Part shown: one piece after another, positions 12,488 to 12,545 of the stretch
Position numbering within the stretch: position 1 is the stretch's first letter
Layout: every line of letters begins with the position of its first letter
Assembly (NCBI GenBank): GCA_903854805.1
Contig: CAINXK010000424.1
Span: forward strand, 1-12,545
DNA from: an uncultured Anaerolineae bacterium
GTDB taxonomy: Bacteria; Chloroflexota; Anaerolineae; Anaerolineales; Villigracilaceae
Length of the DNA stretch: 12,545 bases
Direction of reading: 5' to 3'
Notes under the pieces: generated by a model
What the model saw: the letters and a program-made list of their open reading frames with translations, nothing else
Databases searched by the model: none
What the model was told of the DNA's origin: nothing
Translations under genes and position numbers: made by a program

Positions 12488-12545
12488 TTAGGAGGGGGCC
12501 TGCCATTGAACTGCAGAGCCAGAATGGTTAGGTGCAAACCCCTCA

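Overview
This window carries seven well-supported protein genes, one tRNA gene, one small putative CDS and several repeats. It looks like a chromosomal segment from a GC-rich environmental bacterium. The gene set (a beta-CASP RNase, a FemABX-type transferase, a YqeB molybdenum-hydroxylase maturation protein, an uncharacterised GT-C-like membrane protein) and many large intergenic hairpins would fit Chloroflexota, class Anaerolineae. That placement is an impression from gene content, not something the sequence proves. No plasmid, phage or transposase gene is visible.

Layout. Bases 1-528 are non-coding and hold an imperfect 86-bp tandem duplication and a likely promoter. A metallo-beta-lactamase/beta-CASP ribonuclease (529-1920, +) follows, then tRNA-Ser(CGA) (1974-2064, +) with a perfect 15-bp terminator hairpin. 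Two minus-strand genes come next: a PLP-dependent D-cysteine desulfhydrase/ACC-deaminase-family enzyme (2316-3290) and a FemABX peptidyltransferase (3543-4685). The stretch from about 4800 to 7960 is different. It is visibly AT-rich and is bracketed by two directly oriented copies of a 138/139-bp repeat (4827-4965 and 7822-7959). Between them lie a small putative two-helix membrane ORF and a 682-residue polytopic membrane protein with a WDDW loop motif and a helical TPR-like tail. A small minus-strand ORF with a good ribosome binding site runs into the left repeat.

After the right repeat the GC-rich background resumes with yqeB (8051-8857, +). A secreted helical protein (9047-9637, +) is next, preceded by a tandem TTTACA-N5-TTTACA site with the 11-bp periodicity typical of OmpR/PhoB-family regulators. 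An OmpR-family response regulator (9880-10563) and its HAMP-type histidine kinase (10571-11968) follow, separated by only 7 bases. A simple reading is that this pair controls the adjacent secreted protein. The right end is intergenic and decayed: a 38-codon C-terminal remnant of a type I restriction specificity subunit (HsdS) surrounded by three strong hairpins.

No complete new defence or mobile system is visible. The best leads are the repeat-bracketed AT-rich island, the possible regulon of the two-component system, and the HsdS relic.
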